The notes: a model not told the origin generated them from the sequence alone. 64,000 bases of DNA from Symbiodinium natans (GCA_905221605.1 CAJNDS010002102.1:595647-659646); one strand, 5' to 3'; positions 10,161 through 19,918 are shown, counted from the first letter of the stretch. Translations and numbers: made by a program.

Positions 10161-10475
10161 GGTGATGATGAGCATGAACTTTTCCTTGGTTGGCCCAAAG
10201 CCCCAACACCTTAGACCCCGTATCTTGGGGTTTTCCGGGAGTTCGGGGACCCATGGTAGTACCCGCCTTAAGGGACCCTAAGCCGTAAACCCTAAACCCT
10301 AAACCCTAAGCCCTAAGGCCTAAACCCTAAACCCTAAACCCTAAACCCTAAACCCTAAACCCTAAACCCTAAACCCTAAACCCTAAACCCTAAACCCTAA
10401 ACCCTAAACCCTAAACCCGAAGTACCAAGCCTGGAACAGGTCTTGCAGATCTCCCACGAGCTAGGCGCGCCGTTT
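10161..10475 (+). CDS. Two exon-like islands: 10,161-10,211 and 10,423-10,475
   Basis: 10,161-10,211 reads GDDEHELFLGWPKAP. 10,423-10,475 follows CCCGAAG and reads VPSLEQVLQISHELGAPF, ending exactly at GTATTT, a plausible donor. The second is strongly helix-like. A 130-bp CCCTAAA array (10,285-10,420) lies between them. Confidence 0.38.
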
Positions 10476-10509
10476 GTATTTTGGGCTTTGGGCACCAGAA
10501 GCCCTTACC

Positions 10510-10820
10510 CTAAAGCCCCAAACCCTAAACCCTAAACCCTAAACCCTAAACCCTAAACCCTAAACCCTAAACCCTAAACCCTAAACCCTCAACCCTAAAG
10601 CCCCCTAAAACCCCCTAAAACCCCCAAAACCCTGAAGACCAAACCCCTAATAAAACCCTTAAACCCTAGAACTCGAAGCCCTAGACGCCAAGCCCTCAGC
10701 ACCACAACCCTAAGCCCTAAAACCCTAAAACTCGAAACCCGAAGCCTGACACCCTTAAACCCTTAATCCTCAAACCCTAAGCTCCCACAACCCCAAAGCC
10801 CTAAGCCCTAGACCCAAAAC
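10510..10820. repeat. CCCTAAA array and degenerate C/A-rich derivatives
   Basis: A perfect array (10,510-10,590) decays into CCCCTAAAA, CCTAGA and CCCGAAG words to 10,820. A short island follows at 10,830-10,862 (CTTCACAG acceptor, AAWSAMAPPQ). Confidence 0.85.
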
Positions 10821-10879
10821 GCTTCACAGCGGCTGCCTGGTCTGCGATGGCTCCTCCACAAGGGTTGAGGTTTAGGGAT

Positions 10880-11010
10880 TGGGGTTTAGGGTTTAGGGTT
10901 TAGGGTTGAGGGTTTAGGGTTTAGGGTTTGCCTAAACCCTAAACCCTAAACCCTAAACCCTAAACCCTAAACCCTAAGCCCTAAGCCCTAAACCCTAAAC
11001 CCTAAACCCC
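10880..11010. repeat. Head-to-head TTTAGGG/CCCTAAA junction
   Basis: (TTTAGGG)n runs into (CCCTAAA)n through TTTGCCTAAA at about 10,928-10,935. This is the orientation produced when two chromosome ends are joined. Confidence 0.9.
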
Positions 11011-11012
11011 TC

Positions 11013-11103
11013 GAACTCCCAGGCCCACGGAATCACTCCCCCAGCCTGCCAGGAAAAGTAGAACTCACTCCGAGCCACCTCCTCTTCGTCCACAAGGCCC
11101 CCG
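11013..11103 (+). CDS. Exon-like island, strand ambiguous
   Basis: The + frame reads ELPGPRNHSPSLPGKVELTP and onward. The - frame is equally open (LVDEEEVARSEFYFSWQAGG), and a GTGAGT lies on the - strand inside it. The island is probably coding or a gene relic, but the strand is not decided. Confidence 0.3.
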
Positions 11104-11230
11104 GGTTTAGGGTTTGGGGTTTGGGGTTTAGGGTTTAGGGTTGAGGGTTGAGGGTTTAGGGTGTCGGGGTTAGGGTTTAGGGTTTAGGGCTTAGGTCAGG
11201 GAGTTCGAGTTGAGGGATGAAGGGTTTCAG

Positions 11231-11326
11231 GGATGGGTCTGCTCTGCTTTACGCGCAGTTGATGTTCCCACTTGCACCCGCCGAAGGCACGAAACACAGC
11301 GAAAATCTTCTCGGCCCTGCAGCCTA
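11231..11326 (+). CDS. Exon-like coding fragment
   Basis: After GGTTTCAG the + frame reads DGSALLYAQLMFPLAPAEGT, then KHSENLLGPAAY. No GT follows at the right edge, which meets CCTAAACCC. Product unknown. Confidence 0.35.
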
Positions 11327-11937
11327 CCTAAACCCCTAAATCCTGATCCAAAAAAAACCCTAGCCAGCCCTAAACCCTAAACCCTAAACCCTAAACCCTA
11401 AACCCTAAACCCTAAACCCTAAACCTTCAACCTTTCAATGGCCCAGGGCGATGGCCCCGCGTTACCGACGCTCGGGCGCGAGGCGCGGGTGCTTGGCTTT
11501 CTGGGAGAACGCCCACGTCAGTAGGGTTGAGGGTGTAGGAGACCTAAACCCTAAGCCCTAAACCCTAACCCCTAACCCCTAAACCCTAAACCCTACACCC
11601 TAAACCTTAAACCCCGTGGTTATGTATAAGAGTCCTTGAATTGGGACCTGCTTCCTCAGTCCGCTGCGGTCTGGGCTCAGGGTTCGAAAGGGCTTTAAGG
11701 TTTTCGGGCTCAAGTTCTAAGGCTTAGGGGTTTAGGGTTTTTTGGATTTTAGGGTTTAGGGTTTAGGGTTTAGGGTTTAGGGTTTGGGCATTTACTGCAG
11801 GGTTTAGGGTTTCGGGTGTAGGGATTAGGGTTTAGTGTTCAGGGTTTAGCAGCTTTACTGTCGGGTCTGGGCCCAGAATTTTGTGTGGTTCTGGGTTAAT
11901 GGCTCATGTTTCGGAGGTTTAAGGATGGGTTAAGAGT

Positions 11938-11982
11938 TTAGGGTTATTCTGGATATAGGTTTAGGGTTATTCTGGATATAGG
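11938..11982. repeat. Tandem 23-bp duplication
   Basis: A unit of GTTTAGG plus GTTATTCTGGATATAG is present twice in direct tandem, a recent local duplication at a heptamer edge. Confidence 0.85.
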
Positions 11983-12100
11983 TTTAGGGTTGGTGATGAT
12001 GTACCCTATATCTCCACCGATTGGTTCCAGGCGAACTTCTCGCTTAGAGCCCCACACTCCAAGCCCCTGGGGAATAGCAACGTTTAGGGTGGAGCTGCAG

Positions 12101-12455
12101 TGCAGCCTACGCCACTTGGCGCTTTCGAAGGTGCAACGCCCACTGGATGCCCATCTCCCTCGACGACGAGCCCACACACGCCAACTGGCGCCTATGTGAC
12201 AGCACTGCCCGTGGACCCTGGCCAGGAAATGCCGCCCACTGGATGCCTCTTTGGTGACGGCACCTCTCGCCCAGTGGAAATGCTGCCCACTCATGCGCAG
12301 CTGCGCTCTTTGTGGGCCGACCTGCGGCTCATCCAGGATATTTTGGTTTACCACCATAATCAACACCGTGCCCAGGACACTTTGGCACGCCTCCTCAGTC
12401 AACAGGCCGAATTGCATAAGCAGCAACTCGCTGCCTGCCAAACGCAAGACAATCC
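12101..12455 (+). CDS. Long exon-like coding fragment, coiled-coil-like
   Basis: The longest non-repetitive open island. After GAGCTGCAG the + frame continues about 118 codons. Its first half holds spaced PTG-containing segments (ATPTGCPSP, PHTPTGAY, EMPPTGCLF). The second half is helical with heptad-like spacing (QLRSLWADLRLIQDILVY, then LLSQQAELHKQQLAA). It then runs into degenerate CCCTAAA, where the frame stays open to 12,594 but becomes proline-rich repeat product. A - strand frame (11,944-12,447) is also open. No family recognised. Confidence 0.4.
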
Positions 12456-12639
12456 CTTGAATCCCTACATCCCCAAGCCCTATACCCCAAATCCCTCAAC
12501 CCTGCACTCTAAACCTGAAACTCTAAACCCTACCCCAACACACGCAAAACCCGAAGCCCTGCATCCGCAAGCCCCTAAACCCGTAAAATCCTAATCCCTT
12601 AACCCCAACCCCCAACCCCCAATCCCTTTCCCCCCCCCC

Positions 12640-12740
12640 AACCCTAAACTAAACCCTAAACCCTAAACCCTAAATCCTAAACCCTGAACCCTGAACCCTA
12701 AACCCTAAACCCTAAACCTTAAACCCAAAACCCAAAACCC
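12640..12740. repeat. CCCTAAA array
   Basis: Heptamers with CCCTGAA and CCCAAAA variants, preceded by short C runs near 12,630. Confidence 0.93.
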
Positions 12741-12764
12741 TAATGTTAACCTCACATTTATACA

Positions 12765-12965
12765 TGGGGTGGTAATACAAATATTCGCCGGGCCAGAGGG
12801 TCCCAGCCGAAGACTACTTTCCATTACAGGAGCTTTTCGGGCTGATGTGTGTAAACAAGTCTATATAGGGGGGTCCGGTGAAAATAATAATGGGGTGACA
12901 ATACTAAAATTTGGCCGGCCAGGAATCGAAGATTTTGCTGAAAATGGCTTAAGAGTTCCATTGCA
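12765..12965. repeat. Diverged tandem duplication
   Basis: GGGGTGGTAATAC...CGCCGGGCCAG (12,765-12,796) recurs as GGGGTGACAATAC...GGCCGGCCAG (12,892-12,922), and CCATTACAGGAG recurs as CCATTGCAGAGA. The period is about 127 bp, an old duplication unrelated to the heptamer. Confidence 0.55.
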
Positions 12966-13137
12966 GAGAAGTCTTTTCAGCTCAGCTACCCTGACAGCTG
13001 ACCCCCTCCAGACCCCCAGACCCCAGACCCCCAGAATCCTGATTATTGACACCCCCTCTTTTTTTCAACCCCTCGAAACCCTGGGGACCAAAACAAGATT
13101 GGGGGGGGGGGGAGGTGTATTAACGCGACGTTAACAT

Positions 13138-13288
13138 TAAGCCCTAAACCCTAAGCCCTAACCCCTAAACCCTAAACCCTAAGCCCTAAACCCTAAGCCC
13201 TAAACCCTAAACCCTAAACCCTAAGCCCTAAGCCCTAAACCCTAAACCCTAAACCCCAAACCCTAAACCCTAAACCCTAAACCCTGAA
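13138..13288. repeat. CCCTAAA/CCCTAAG array
   Basis: The two unit types alternate irregularly. Confidence 0.95.
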
Positions 13289-13297
13289 CCGGCCTAG

Positions 13298-13374
13298 GTG
13301 GCGGAGGGAGATCGCCTCGTTGCAGCCTGGGTGGATGGTACCGTCGCCACGCCCAAGGCTCCTGGGATGTGGCT
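13298..13374 (+). CDS. Exon-like coding fragment
   Basis: After CGGCCTAG, the + frame VAEGDRLVAAWVDGTVATPK, then APGMW, runs 77 nt to a GT of GTAGGG, leaving 2 nt. That phase matches the 1-nt start of 14,508-14,580, so the two could be consecutive exons. Product unknown. Confidence 0.42.
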
Positions 13375-13375
13375 G

Positions 13376-13855
13376 TAGGGTTTAGGGTTGGGTTTAGGGT
13401 TTAGCATTTAGCGTTTAGCGTTTGGGGTTTAGGGTTTAGGGTTATATATCCTAACTTATGAATATTGGTTAGTGTTTCGTTCGGGGTGTCATGTTTGGAG
13501 ATAGCACTAGTATGAACTCTACTTCGGATGGGAAGGGTCGCAGGCTTCGGGTGTAGGGTTTAGGGGTTTACGGTTTACGGTTTACGGTTTATGGTTTATG
13601 GTTCAGGGTTTAGGGTTTAGGGTGTAGGGTTTAGGGTTTAGGGTGTAGGGCTTTGACAGTTTTGGGCTTGAGGCTTGCAGGGGTGAAGGGTTTCAGGGTT
13701 TAGGGCTTTTGGGGTTTTAGGGGTTGTGAGTTTTGGGGCTTGAGGTTGTAGGCCTTTGGTTGGGGGGGCGGGGCTTTAGGTTTTGAGGGCTTCAGGGCCT
13801 CGGGGTTGTGGGGGTTCAGGGTTTAGGGTTTAGGTTTAGTGTGGGGTTCTAGGCA
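13376..13855. repeat. TTTAGGG-derived stretch
   Basis: TTTAGGG, TTTAGCG, TTTACGG and TTTATGG blocks at 13,376-13,440 and 13,556-13,655, decaying into G/T-rich sequence to 13,855. A non-repeat segment (13,443-13,555) has no convincing frame. Confidence 0.85.
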
Positions 13856-13988
13856 AGCAGAAGCCCTGAGCACCCCTGCTACCTACCAGAAAAGCCCCTA
13901 GTTAGAGCCAACCCCATCTTCCCAACGCCGTGCCTTGTTTGTTTCCTTCAGGGCTTTTAGTGTAGGGTTTTAGGGTTTAGGGTTGAAT

Positions 13989-14160
13989 CTAGGGGTCGGT
14001 AACATTTCTAAGAACATTCCCTTTTGGGTCCCTGGGTCCCTTTGAACATTACACTAATAACCCCCCCCCCCCCCCCCCAAAAAAAAAAAAAAAGAAGAAA
14101 GCAAAGCTATTCAAACCATTCAGTCTCCTACATTAGGTCCTATGGTGCCCCTGCACAATC
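13989..14160. mobile_element. Dispersed element family B, copy 1, with C18A15 tract
   Basis: It shares AGGGGTCGG, then TATTCC/CATTCC, TGGTCCCT and ACTAATAAC words in the same order as 14,930-15,040 and 25,412-25,590. A C18 run (14,061-14,078) joined to A15 (14,079-14,093) lies where the other copies read CTTCCCAAAACCC, so the homopolymers grew inside the element. Confidence 0.5.
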
Positions 14161-14218
14161 AACTCGAAAGCCTTTAAAGGCTTGTGCCTGCCGCCCGCCG
14201 GTGCAGGGTTTAGGGTGC

Positions 14219-14295
14219 TAGGGCTTTAGGGTTTAGGGTTTAGGGTTTGGGGTTTAGGGTTTAGGGTTTAGGGTTTAGGGTTTAGGGTTTAGGGT
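14219..14295. repeat. TTTAGGG array
   Basis: Ten near-perfect units. Confidence 0.95.
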
Positions 14296-14369
14296 TATGT
14301 AGCTCTCACGGCCAAAGGCCGAGCCCCTAAACTGAATCCAACACAGGTTGTCCAGGCTTTTGAATTTTA

Positions 14370-14482
14370 CTAGGATGCCCAGTAGTACCCTTATTCCCTG
14401 TTTGAAAGGTTTAGGTTCCCTTATAAACCCCTTTAAGCAAAAAAGGGCACCCTTTTTAAGCCTTGGTTACTGGGCAGCCTAG
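14370..14482. mobile_element. MITE-like element family C, copy 1
   Basis: Terminal inverted repeats CTAGGATGCCCAGTA and TACTGGGCAGCCTAG flank a roughly 80-bp interior containing GGTTCCCTTATAAACCCC and AAAAGGGCACCCTTTT. This is the most intact of four copies. Non-autonomous; no coding capacity. Confidence 0.65.
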
Positions 14483-14507
14483 TTTAGGGATGCGCAACCT
14501 TACCCAG

Positions 14508-14580
14508 TGACCCAGAGGAGAAAGAAGTCCTGAACATGGGCTTGTGTTCAGCCATCCCGGGATGCCGCGATGTGCACCAT
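14508..14580 (+). CDS. Exon-like coding fragment with both splice sites
   Basis: Preceded by CCTTACCCAG and followed by GTTTTAGGG. The 73 nt are 1 nt plus 24 codons: DPEEKEVLNMGLCSAIPGCR, then DVHH. Phase-compatible with 13,298-13,374. Product unknown. Confidence 0.45.
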
Positions 14581-14620
14581 GTTTTAGGGTTTAGGGTTTA
14601 GGGTTACCCCTAAACCCCAA

Positions 14621-14857
14621 ACGCTCCCCTGGCAAACCTTCCCTTGGCGTCAGGTGACACGCATTGACACAGTGCGGCGGCAAGGCAGGGTTAATGTGGG
14701 CTCTGAGGGTTTGGTGAATGCCGAGCCCTTTAGGGTTTAGGGACAAAACCCTAAGCCCCACCAATCCTTCTTCGCAGTTTCTTCGTCCAGCGATGCAGGT
14801 TCAGGCAAGTACAGGCGAAACATGGTGTTGCCCATTTATGCCGTAGATCAGGGATAA
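14621..14857 (+). CDS. Two exon-like islands: 14,621-14,731 and 14,753-14,857
   Basis: The first reads LPWQTFPWRQVTRIDTVRRQ, then GRVNVGSEGLVNAEP, and contains CAG/GTGACA, which could alternatively be a donor. The second reads SFFAVSSSSDAGSGKYRRNM, then VLPIYAVDQG and TAA; an acceptor TTCTTCGCAG lies inside its start. Only about 20 bp of TTTAGGG separates them. Confidence 0.38.
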
Positions 14858-14929
14858 GAAGGACACTGTGTCGGTCCCACATGTCCAAGACGCCGAAAGC
14901 TTTTCTGCAAACCCTACCCATGAAAGCTC

Positions 14930-15040
14930 ATATAGGGGTCGGAATAATTTCTGCTAATATTCCTTTCTGGTCCCTTATAAATATAGTACCAAAATGCCCA
15001 AAACCCTATTCCAATTTTAAGGCTCTTATATCAATCCCTC
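14930..15040. mobile_element. Dispersed element family B, copy 2
   Basis: TATAGGGGTCGGAATAATTT opens the copy, followed by CTAATATTCC, TGGTCCCTTATAAATATAG, CCCAAAACCCTATTC and TTTTAAGGCTCTTATA. It is the most intact copy. No clear terminal inverted repeat beyond TATAGGGG. Confidence 0.5.
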
Positions 15041-15052
15041 ACACGCTGCCAG

Positions 15053-15160
15053 GGCTCTTTGCGCCACTCCTTAGCGGAGGGACGCTCCTTGTGGACGGAA
15101 CAGTGGCTTCGTGGGGGGCCCTGGCCGAGGGACCTTGTTGAAGGAATGGTTGACAAGGGA
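15053..15160 (+). CDS. Exon-like coding fragment, 36 whole codons, consensus splice sites
   Basis: CACGCTGCCAG precedes and GTGAGT follows a 108-nt island that reads exactly 36 codons without a stop: SLRHSLAEGRSLWTEQWLRG, then GPWPRDLVEGMVDKG. Two other + frames are also open in part, but only this one ends in phase 0 at the GTGAGT. Family not recognised. Confidence 0.45.
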
Positions 15161-15569
15161 GTGAGTCTTTTGCTACGATTCCAGGGGACTGGGTGCTCAC
15201 GGAAGACTTACAACCCTCAAGCCCTAAAACCCCCAAACCCAAAAGCCTTAAAGGCCAAAGACCCTAAAGAAACTCCGTAACACCTATAAGACAACCTTAA
15301 ATGCCCAAGTGGACCCTAGAAGCCTTCCAACCTAAGCTCCCAAAACTCCAAAAACGCCAAGGGTTTAGGGTTGGTCTCCCTAACCCCTTATAAACCTCAA
15401 ACCCTAAACCCTGAACCCTGAAGACCCTAAAGACCCTAAACCCCGAATCCCTGGATTAAAGCCCCTAAGCCCCAGATCCTGAAACCAAGTCACAGAGTCC
15501 TTGGGTTTGAGGTTTTCAGGCGTTATCGGCTTTGTAGGGTTTATAGGGTTGAGTGAGACATATATGTAT

Positions 15570-15640
15570 GTTGTGATGTAATGTAGTGTGGTGTGGTGTG
15601 GCGTGGCGTGGTGTAGTGTAGTGTAATGTCTGTATGTAAA
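15570..15640. repeat. TGTAG/TGTGG/TGGCG pentamer array
   Basis: About 13 pentamers of GTGTR/GTGGY type inside a G/T-rich stretch. A unique local minisatellite. Confidence 0.8.
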
Positions 15641-15718
15641 TATACAGATGCGCAGGGTCTGTCAGGGCTTGGTCGGCTTTCGGTTTTGTGGGTCTAGGGT
15701 GTAGGCTTTACCTGAAGC

Positions 15719-15960
15719 CCCAAAACCTAAACCCTAAACCCTAAACCCTAAACCCTAATAAACCCTAAACCCTAACAGACCCTAAACCCTAAACCCTCAA
15801 TCCTAAACCCTAAACCCTCAACCCTAAACCCTCAACCTCAACCCTCAACCCTCAACCCTCAGCCCTCAACCCTCAACCCTCAACCGTCAACCCTCAACCC
15901 TAAACCCTCAACCCTCAACCCTCAACCCTCAACCCTAAGCCCTATACCCGAAACCCTAAA
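15719..15960. repeat. CCCTAAA passing into CCCTCAA array
   Basis: CCCTAAA units, a few CCCTAATAAA units, then a block of about 15 CCCTCAA. The same unit as at 1-268 arises independently or was copied. Confidence 0.95.
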
Positions 15961-15963
15961 CCC

Positions 15964-16038
15964 CGCCCTGAGGTGCTACGCGCTCCCCACGTTGATCGCG
16001 GTGGCCTGGATGCAATCTTCAAGCCTACAAGCCCTTAG
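15964..16038 (+). CDS. Exon-like coding fragment
   Basis: The + frame reads RPEVLRAPHVDRGGLDAIFK and meets TAG inside CCCTTAGGG. Product unknown. Confidence 0.33.
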   Translation, partial: RPEVLRAPHVDRGGLDAIFKPTSP

Positions 16039-16202
16039 GGTGGAAACGAGGGTTTAGGGTTTAGGGTTTAGGGTTTCGGGTTTAGGGCTTAGGGTCAAGC
16101 CCCGGTGTAGGGTTTTAGGGTTTACGGTTCAGGGTTGCGTAGCACTGGGGCTTAGGTAGCGTGTAGGGTGAAAGCCCTTACGCCTGAAACTTGAAGTAAA
16201 CC

Positions 16203-16582
16203 CCTAAACCCGAAACCCGAAACCCGAAACCCGAAACCCGAAACCCGAAACCCGAAACCCGAAACCCGAAACCCCAAGCCCGAAACCCTAAACCCTAAAC
16301 CCTAAACCCTAAACCCTAAACCCTAAACCCTAACCCCGAAACCCTAACCCCTAAACCCTAAACCCTAAACCCTAAACCCTAAACCCTAAACCCTAAACCC
16401 TAAACCCTAAACCCTAAACCCAAAACCCTAAACCCTAAACCCTAACCCCTAAACCTAAACCCTAAACCCTAAACCCTAAACCCTAAACCCTAAACCCTAA
16501 ACCCTAAACCCTAAACCCTAAACCCTAAACCCTAAACCCTAAACCCTAAACCCTAAACCCTAAACCCTAAACCCTAAACCCC
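16203..16582. repeat. CCCGAAA block followed by long CCCTAAA array
   Basis: Ten CCCGAAA units then about 42 CCCTAAA units, with an abrupt change at 16,283. Confidence 0.97.
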
Positions 16583-16583
16583 T

Positions 16584-16921
16584 CGTTTCGAGGGCTCGGC
16601 CGGATTCCAGCGCCTGGTGGCTGCCCTGGGATGGAGAAACATCCAGTGCCCTGGCTCAAAGGGCCGGTTTAGGGCGGTCAGGGTTTAGGGTTTAGGGTTT
16701 AGGGTTCAGGGTTTAGGGTTTTGGGTTTAGGGTTCAGGGTTCAGTGCTCAGGGTTCAGGTTTTAGGGTTGGGTTTTTGAAGAGCTACTGGGGCTTCCTGA
16801 AGTCATAGGCACGCATCCCTGCGACAACTGTTCTGAGGCCCCTGGCGCAGCTGTGCTTCACGCCCGTCCGGCTCATGCACTACCTTTCCAGCGCCATGGC
16901 AGACGAAGTATTTGGGTCTAG
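16584..16921 (+). CDS. Two exon-like islands: 16,584-16,671 and 16,775-16,921
   Basis: The first reads FEGSAGFQRLVAALGWRNIQ, then CPGSKGRF. The second reads FEELLGLPEVIGTHPCDNCS, then EAPGAAVLHARPAHALPFQR, and closes at a TAG at 16,919; the HPCDNC could be a metal-binding pair, which is speculative. A TTTAGGG array (16,677-16,770) lies between. Confidence 0.42.
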
Positions 16922-17040
16922 GAGTATCCTAAACCCTAAACCCTAAACCCTAACCGCTAAACCCAAAACCCCAACCCCAAACCCTAAACCCTAAGCCCCA
17001 TACCCTAAACCCTCCCCTAAACCCAAACCCTCCAAGGCAG

Positions 17041-17317
17041 CCCCGTCCGTGTTACCAAAGCATCCATGTCCGATGATAACGTCCTTGTTACCAGAGCATC
17101 CATGTCCGCGCGATGATAACGCCCGTGTCATCAGAGCATCCATGTCCGCACGATGATACGTCCGTGTTACCAGAGCATCCACGTCCGCACGATGATAACG
17201 TCCGTGTTACCAGAGCATCCATGTCCGCACGATGATAGCGTCCTTGTTACCAGAGCATCCATGTCCGCACGATGATAACGTCCGTGTTACCAGAGCATCC
17301 ATGTCCGCCCGATGATG
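17041..17317. repeat. 40-bp minisatellite, about 7 copies
   Basis: The unit reads roughly GTCCGCACGATGATAACGTC followed by CGTGTTACCAGAGCATCCAT. The first copy is shortened, and single-base variants (ATAGCG, TCATCAG) occur. It is not heptamer-derived. Frames across it are open on both strands, so a repetitive protein segment cannot be excluded. Confidence 0.93.
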
Positions 17318-17650
17318 CAAAATTTGTGCGAAGCAGCTTGCTCCGTAAACAGCTTTACTTAACCGCCTCGATGTCTCCAAAACCCAAGCCGCAACACATT
17401 TCTAACCAAATATCTGATGGTTTCGGTGCATCGACAGTCCTGACTTATCAATGCCGCCAAGCCTCAAAGTACTGCGCCTGCCATGTAAAACTAATGTCAC
17501 TCCTGCTTCATCCTTGCTCCGGCGCGCGTGAACAGCACGTCGGAGCGTTGTTTGGGCACATAACCCTACCAACTTCTTACAACCCTCCTCCCCGAGGCCC
17601 CAACCCAAAAAACACAAAATCACCACACAGAAACCCAACAACGGAACACC
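17318..17650. other. Non-repeat island after the minisatellite
   Basis: GC-balanced sequence with a + frame from 17,272 running out of the minisatellite for 131 codons (SLLRKQLYLTASMSPKPK, then STVLTYQCRQASKYCACH). It may be an exon-like piece; no splice sites chosen. Ends in CCCTAAA. Confidence 0.3.
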
Positions 17651-17756
17651 CCAGCCCTAATTTCTAAACCCTAAACCCTAGACCCTAAACTGTAAGCCCT
17701 AAGCCCATCTAAGCCATAAACTCTAAGACCTAAAAGAGGCCTGAAAGCCTCCATAG

Positions 17757-17838
17757 ACTCAGGCGGCCTGCCCGATCAGCATCCCGAAGCCGCCAGCAGC
17801 GAAGACAAAGCGTAGCTTGACCAGATCCCTTGGGGTTT
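17757..17838 (+). CDS. Exon-like island, strand ambiguous
   Basis: The + frame reads TQAACPISIPKPPAAKTKRS. The - frame reads DLVKLRFVFAAGGFGMLIGQ, a hydrophobic membrane-like sequence. Both are plausible and only one can be coding. Confidence 0.28.
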
Positions 17839-18244
17839 AGGGTTTGGGGTTTGGGGTTTAGGGTTTAGGGTTGACGGTTTAGGGATGTTTAGGGTTTGGG
17901 GTTTAGTGTTTAGTGTTTGGGTTTAGGGTGGGTTAGGGTTTAGGGTTTAGGGAGGGTTGAGATAGGGTTGAGGTTTGAGGTTGTGGAGCTCTCACACAAG
18001 CTGGAAGTAGAGCCCTTATGCAAGGCAACCTCCTAAACACGCGAGGGGTTTAGAGTTTGGGTTCAGGGTTAGGGCTTTTAGGTTTTTGTTTTTTGGCTTT
18101 AGGTCAGGGGTGTAGGATTTTAGGGGCTTAGGGGGTTGAGGTGTAGGGTTCAGGGTTCAGGGTGTTAAGCTTTTAGGGTTTCAGGGCTTTAGGGTTGTAG
18201 TTGTTTTGCTCTTCGCCTTTAGGGTGGCTTTAGGGTGTTACGTT

Positions 18245-18347
18245 GGGACGCTCCCCCTTATATTAACAAGTAATAGGGATTGTAGTTCCCCCTATTAGCG
18301 TCCCTATTAAGGATTGTTTGTTTAAGGGGTAACATCCCAAGCCCGGG
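18245..18347. mobile_element. MITE-like element family A, copy 1
   Basis: Inverted ends GGGACGCTCCCCCTTATA and TTTAAGGGGTAACATCCC enclose a second inner inverted pair (TAATAGGGATTG/CGTCCCTATTA). About 100 bp. This is the only one of four copies with both ends present. Confidence 0.65.
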
Positions 18348-18370
18348 CATCAGGAAGTAGGGACAAAGTA

Positions 18371-18468
18371 GAGGTATAGTCAAGGGACTAAAGGAGGGGC
18401 CCTTAGACGATTACTTGGGGGGTATTTAGGGGGCTAGTTAGGTATATAGGGACTATGTAAGGTATAAA
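18371..18468. mobile_element. Dispersed element family F, copy 1
   Basis: It shares AGGGACTAAAGGAGGG, CCCTTA, GGGGCTA and GGTATATAGGGAC with 52,018-52,125 in the same order. The ends GAGGTATA and AAGGTATA suggest imperfect terminal inversion in the second copy. Confidence 0.55.
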
Positions 18469-18610
18469 ATAATCGGGGTTAGAAAGGGAATATCACCCTA
18501 CCTAACAACCACCTGCTTCGTCCTCCGGTCCTCCAAGCAGACCAAACCCCAAGTCCCAAACCCTAAGCCACAAACCCTAAACCTAAACCCAAAACCCCAA
18601 AGCCCCTAAA

Positions 18611-18663
18611 CCCCCCCCCCCCCCCAAACCCAAAATCCACACCTCCCCCCCCCCCCCCCCCCC
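18611..18663. repeat. C15 and C19 homopolymers
   Basis: Two long C runs (18,611-18,625 and 18,645-18,663) 19 bp apart in a CCCTAAA-derived stretch. Confidence 0.93.
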
Positions 18664-18956
18664 AAAAAAAGAGAAAAAACAAAGAACCCTCACCCCCAAG
18701 ACCTAACTCCTAAAGCCCGAAACCCCAGACCCCAAAGCCCCTACATTGTGGGGCTCTTAAGCAGATGTAACCACCGTAAAACTTTAAAACCCGAAACCCC
18801 TAAATGCCTAAACCCCTAATTGCAAACCCTAAAGCCTAAACCCAAAATCCTAAACCCTACTGTAAAACCCAACCCGGAGCCCTAAGCCCTAACCCTAAAC
18901 CCTAAACCCTAAACCCTAAACCCTAAACCCTAAACCCTAAACCCTAACCCTACCGT

Positions 18957-19037
18957 GCCCAGCCAAGGCTTGCCAAGCTTCAGCATACAACCCTTTACGC
19001 CTGGGTCCTCTACGTCCTGGGCGCCAACCTCCTTTAG
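18957..19037 (+). CDS. Exon-like coding fragment, hydrophobic
   Basis: The + frame reads PRLAKLQHTTLYAWVLYVLG, then ANLL and TAG. It could be part of a membrane segment. Flanked by CCCTAAA on both sides. Confidence 0.36.
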   Translation, partial: AQPRLAKLQHTTLYAWVLYVLGANLL

Positions 19038-19094
19038 AGGGGCCAGGAGGAAAACCGTAAACCCTAAACCCTAAACCCTAAACCCTAAAATAGG

Positions 19095-19440
19095 AGCTTA
19101 GAAGCTTAGGGTTTAGGAGTTTAGGAGTTTAGGGTCATGTTTAGGCGTTTAGGTTGGTAGGGGCCTTAGGAGAATAGGAGTTTAGGACTTGCTTGGGTCA
19201 GGGCGTGTTTAGGAGTTCGGGATCTTCGAGCCTAGGAGCTGAGGAGTTTAGGACCTTTAGGAGCTTAGTGGACTAGGGTTGTAGGACTCTAGGGGTAGGA
19301 CCTGTTTAGGATTCAGGGTTTAGGGGTTTAGGAGTCTAGAATTCGAGAAGGCGTTGGGAATTTAGGGGTTAGAGGGTACGTACCAGGTTTCGATTAGTGG
19401 TTTATGAGAGTAGGAGTTTATGAGCTGAGGAGATGCAGGG
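19095..19440. repeat. Degenerate TTTAGGAG-type stretch
   Basis: Many TAGGAGTTTAGGA words in unordered arrangement, an old decayed array. No frame supported. Confidence 0.7.
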
Positions 19441-19918
19441 ATCTTTGGGGGCCGCTATAGGGTGCGGAGTTCAAGATGTTGGGTTGAAGGTGGTAGGGAG
19501 CCAAATTGGACTTCTAAAGGTTGCCAGTTCCCAGTGCGCACATGGGCTCGTTGCCCCATCTGAGGGGGGTGTTTCAGGCGGCAGGCTGCGACGACCTGCT
19601 TGCAGTGACGGCTAAAGATGCTCGTCCTACCAAGCTCACCAAGGACGGGAGACGTGACGTGAGTCCTTCGTAAGCTTACCCAAGCGCTGAAACGGTCAAC
19701 CTTAAGCGCCACCCGAGACCCTAACCCCAAACCCTGACCCTAAACCTAACCCTAAACCCTAAACCCTAACCCTTAAACCGCCGGACCCAAACCCTGAAGC
19801 CCTAACGCCGTGGTCATGTCGAGGGCATCTTTGGTGCCTGGTTTCGGGCGCAGGGTTAGGGTTAGGATGTAGGGTCCTAGGGTTTGAAGTTAGGGTTTAT
19901 TAGGGTTAGGTTTAGGAA

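Noticed and set aside
11013-11103. Firm - strand exon with GTGAGT
   Set aside because: The - frame is attractive, but the + frame is equally open and neighbours favour +, so only an ambiguous island is reported.
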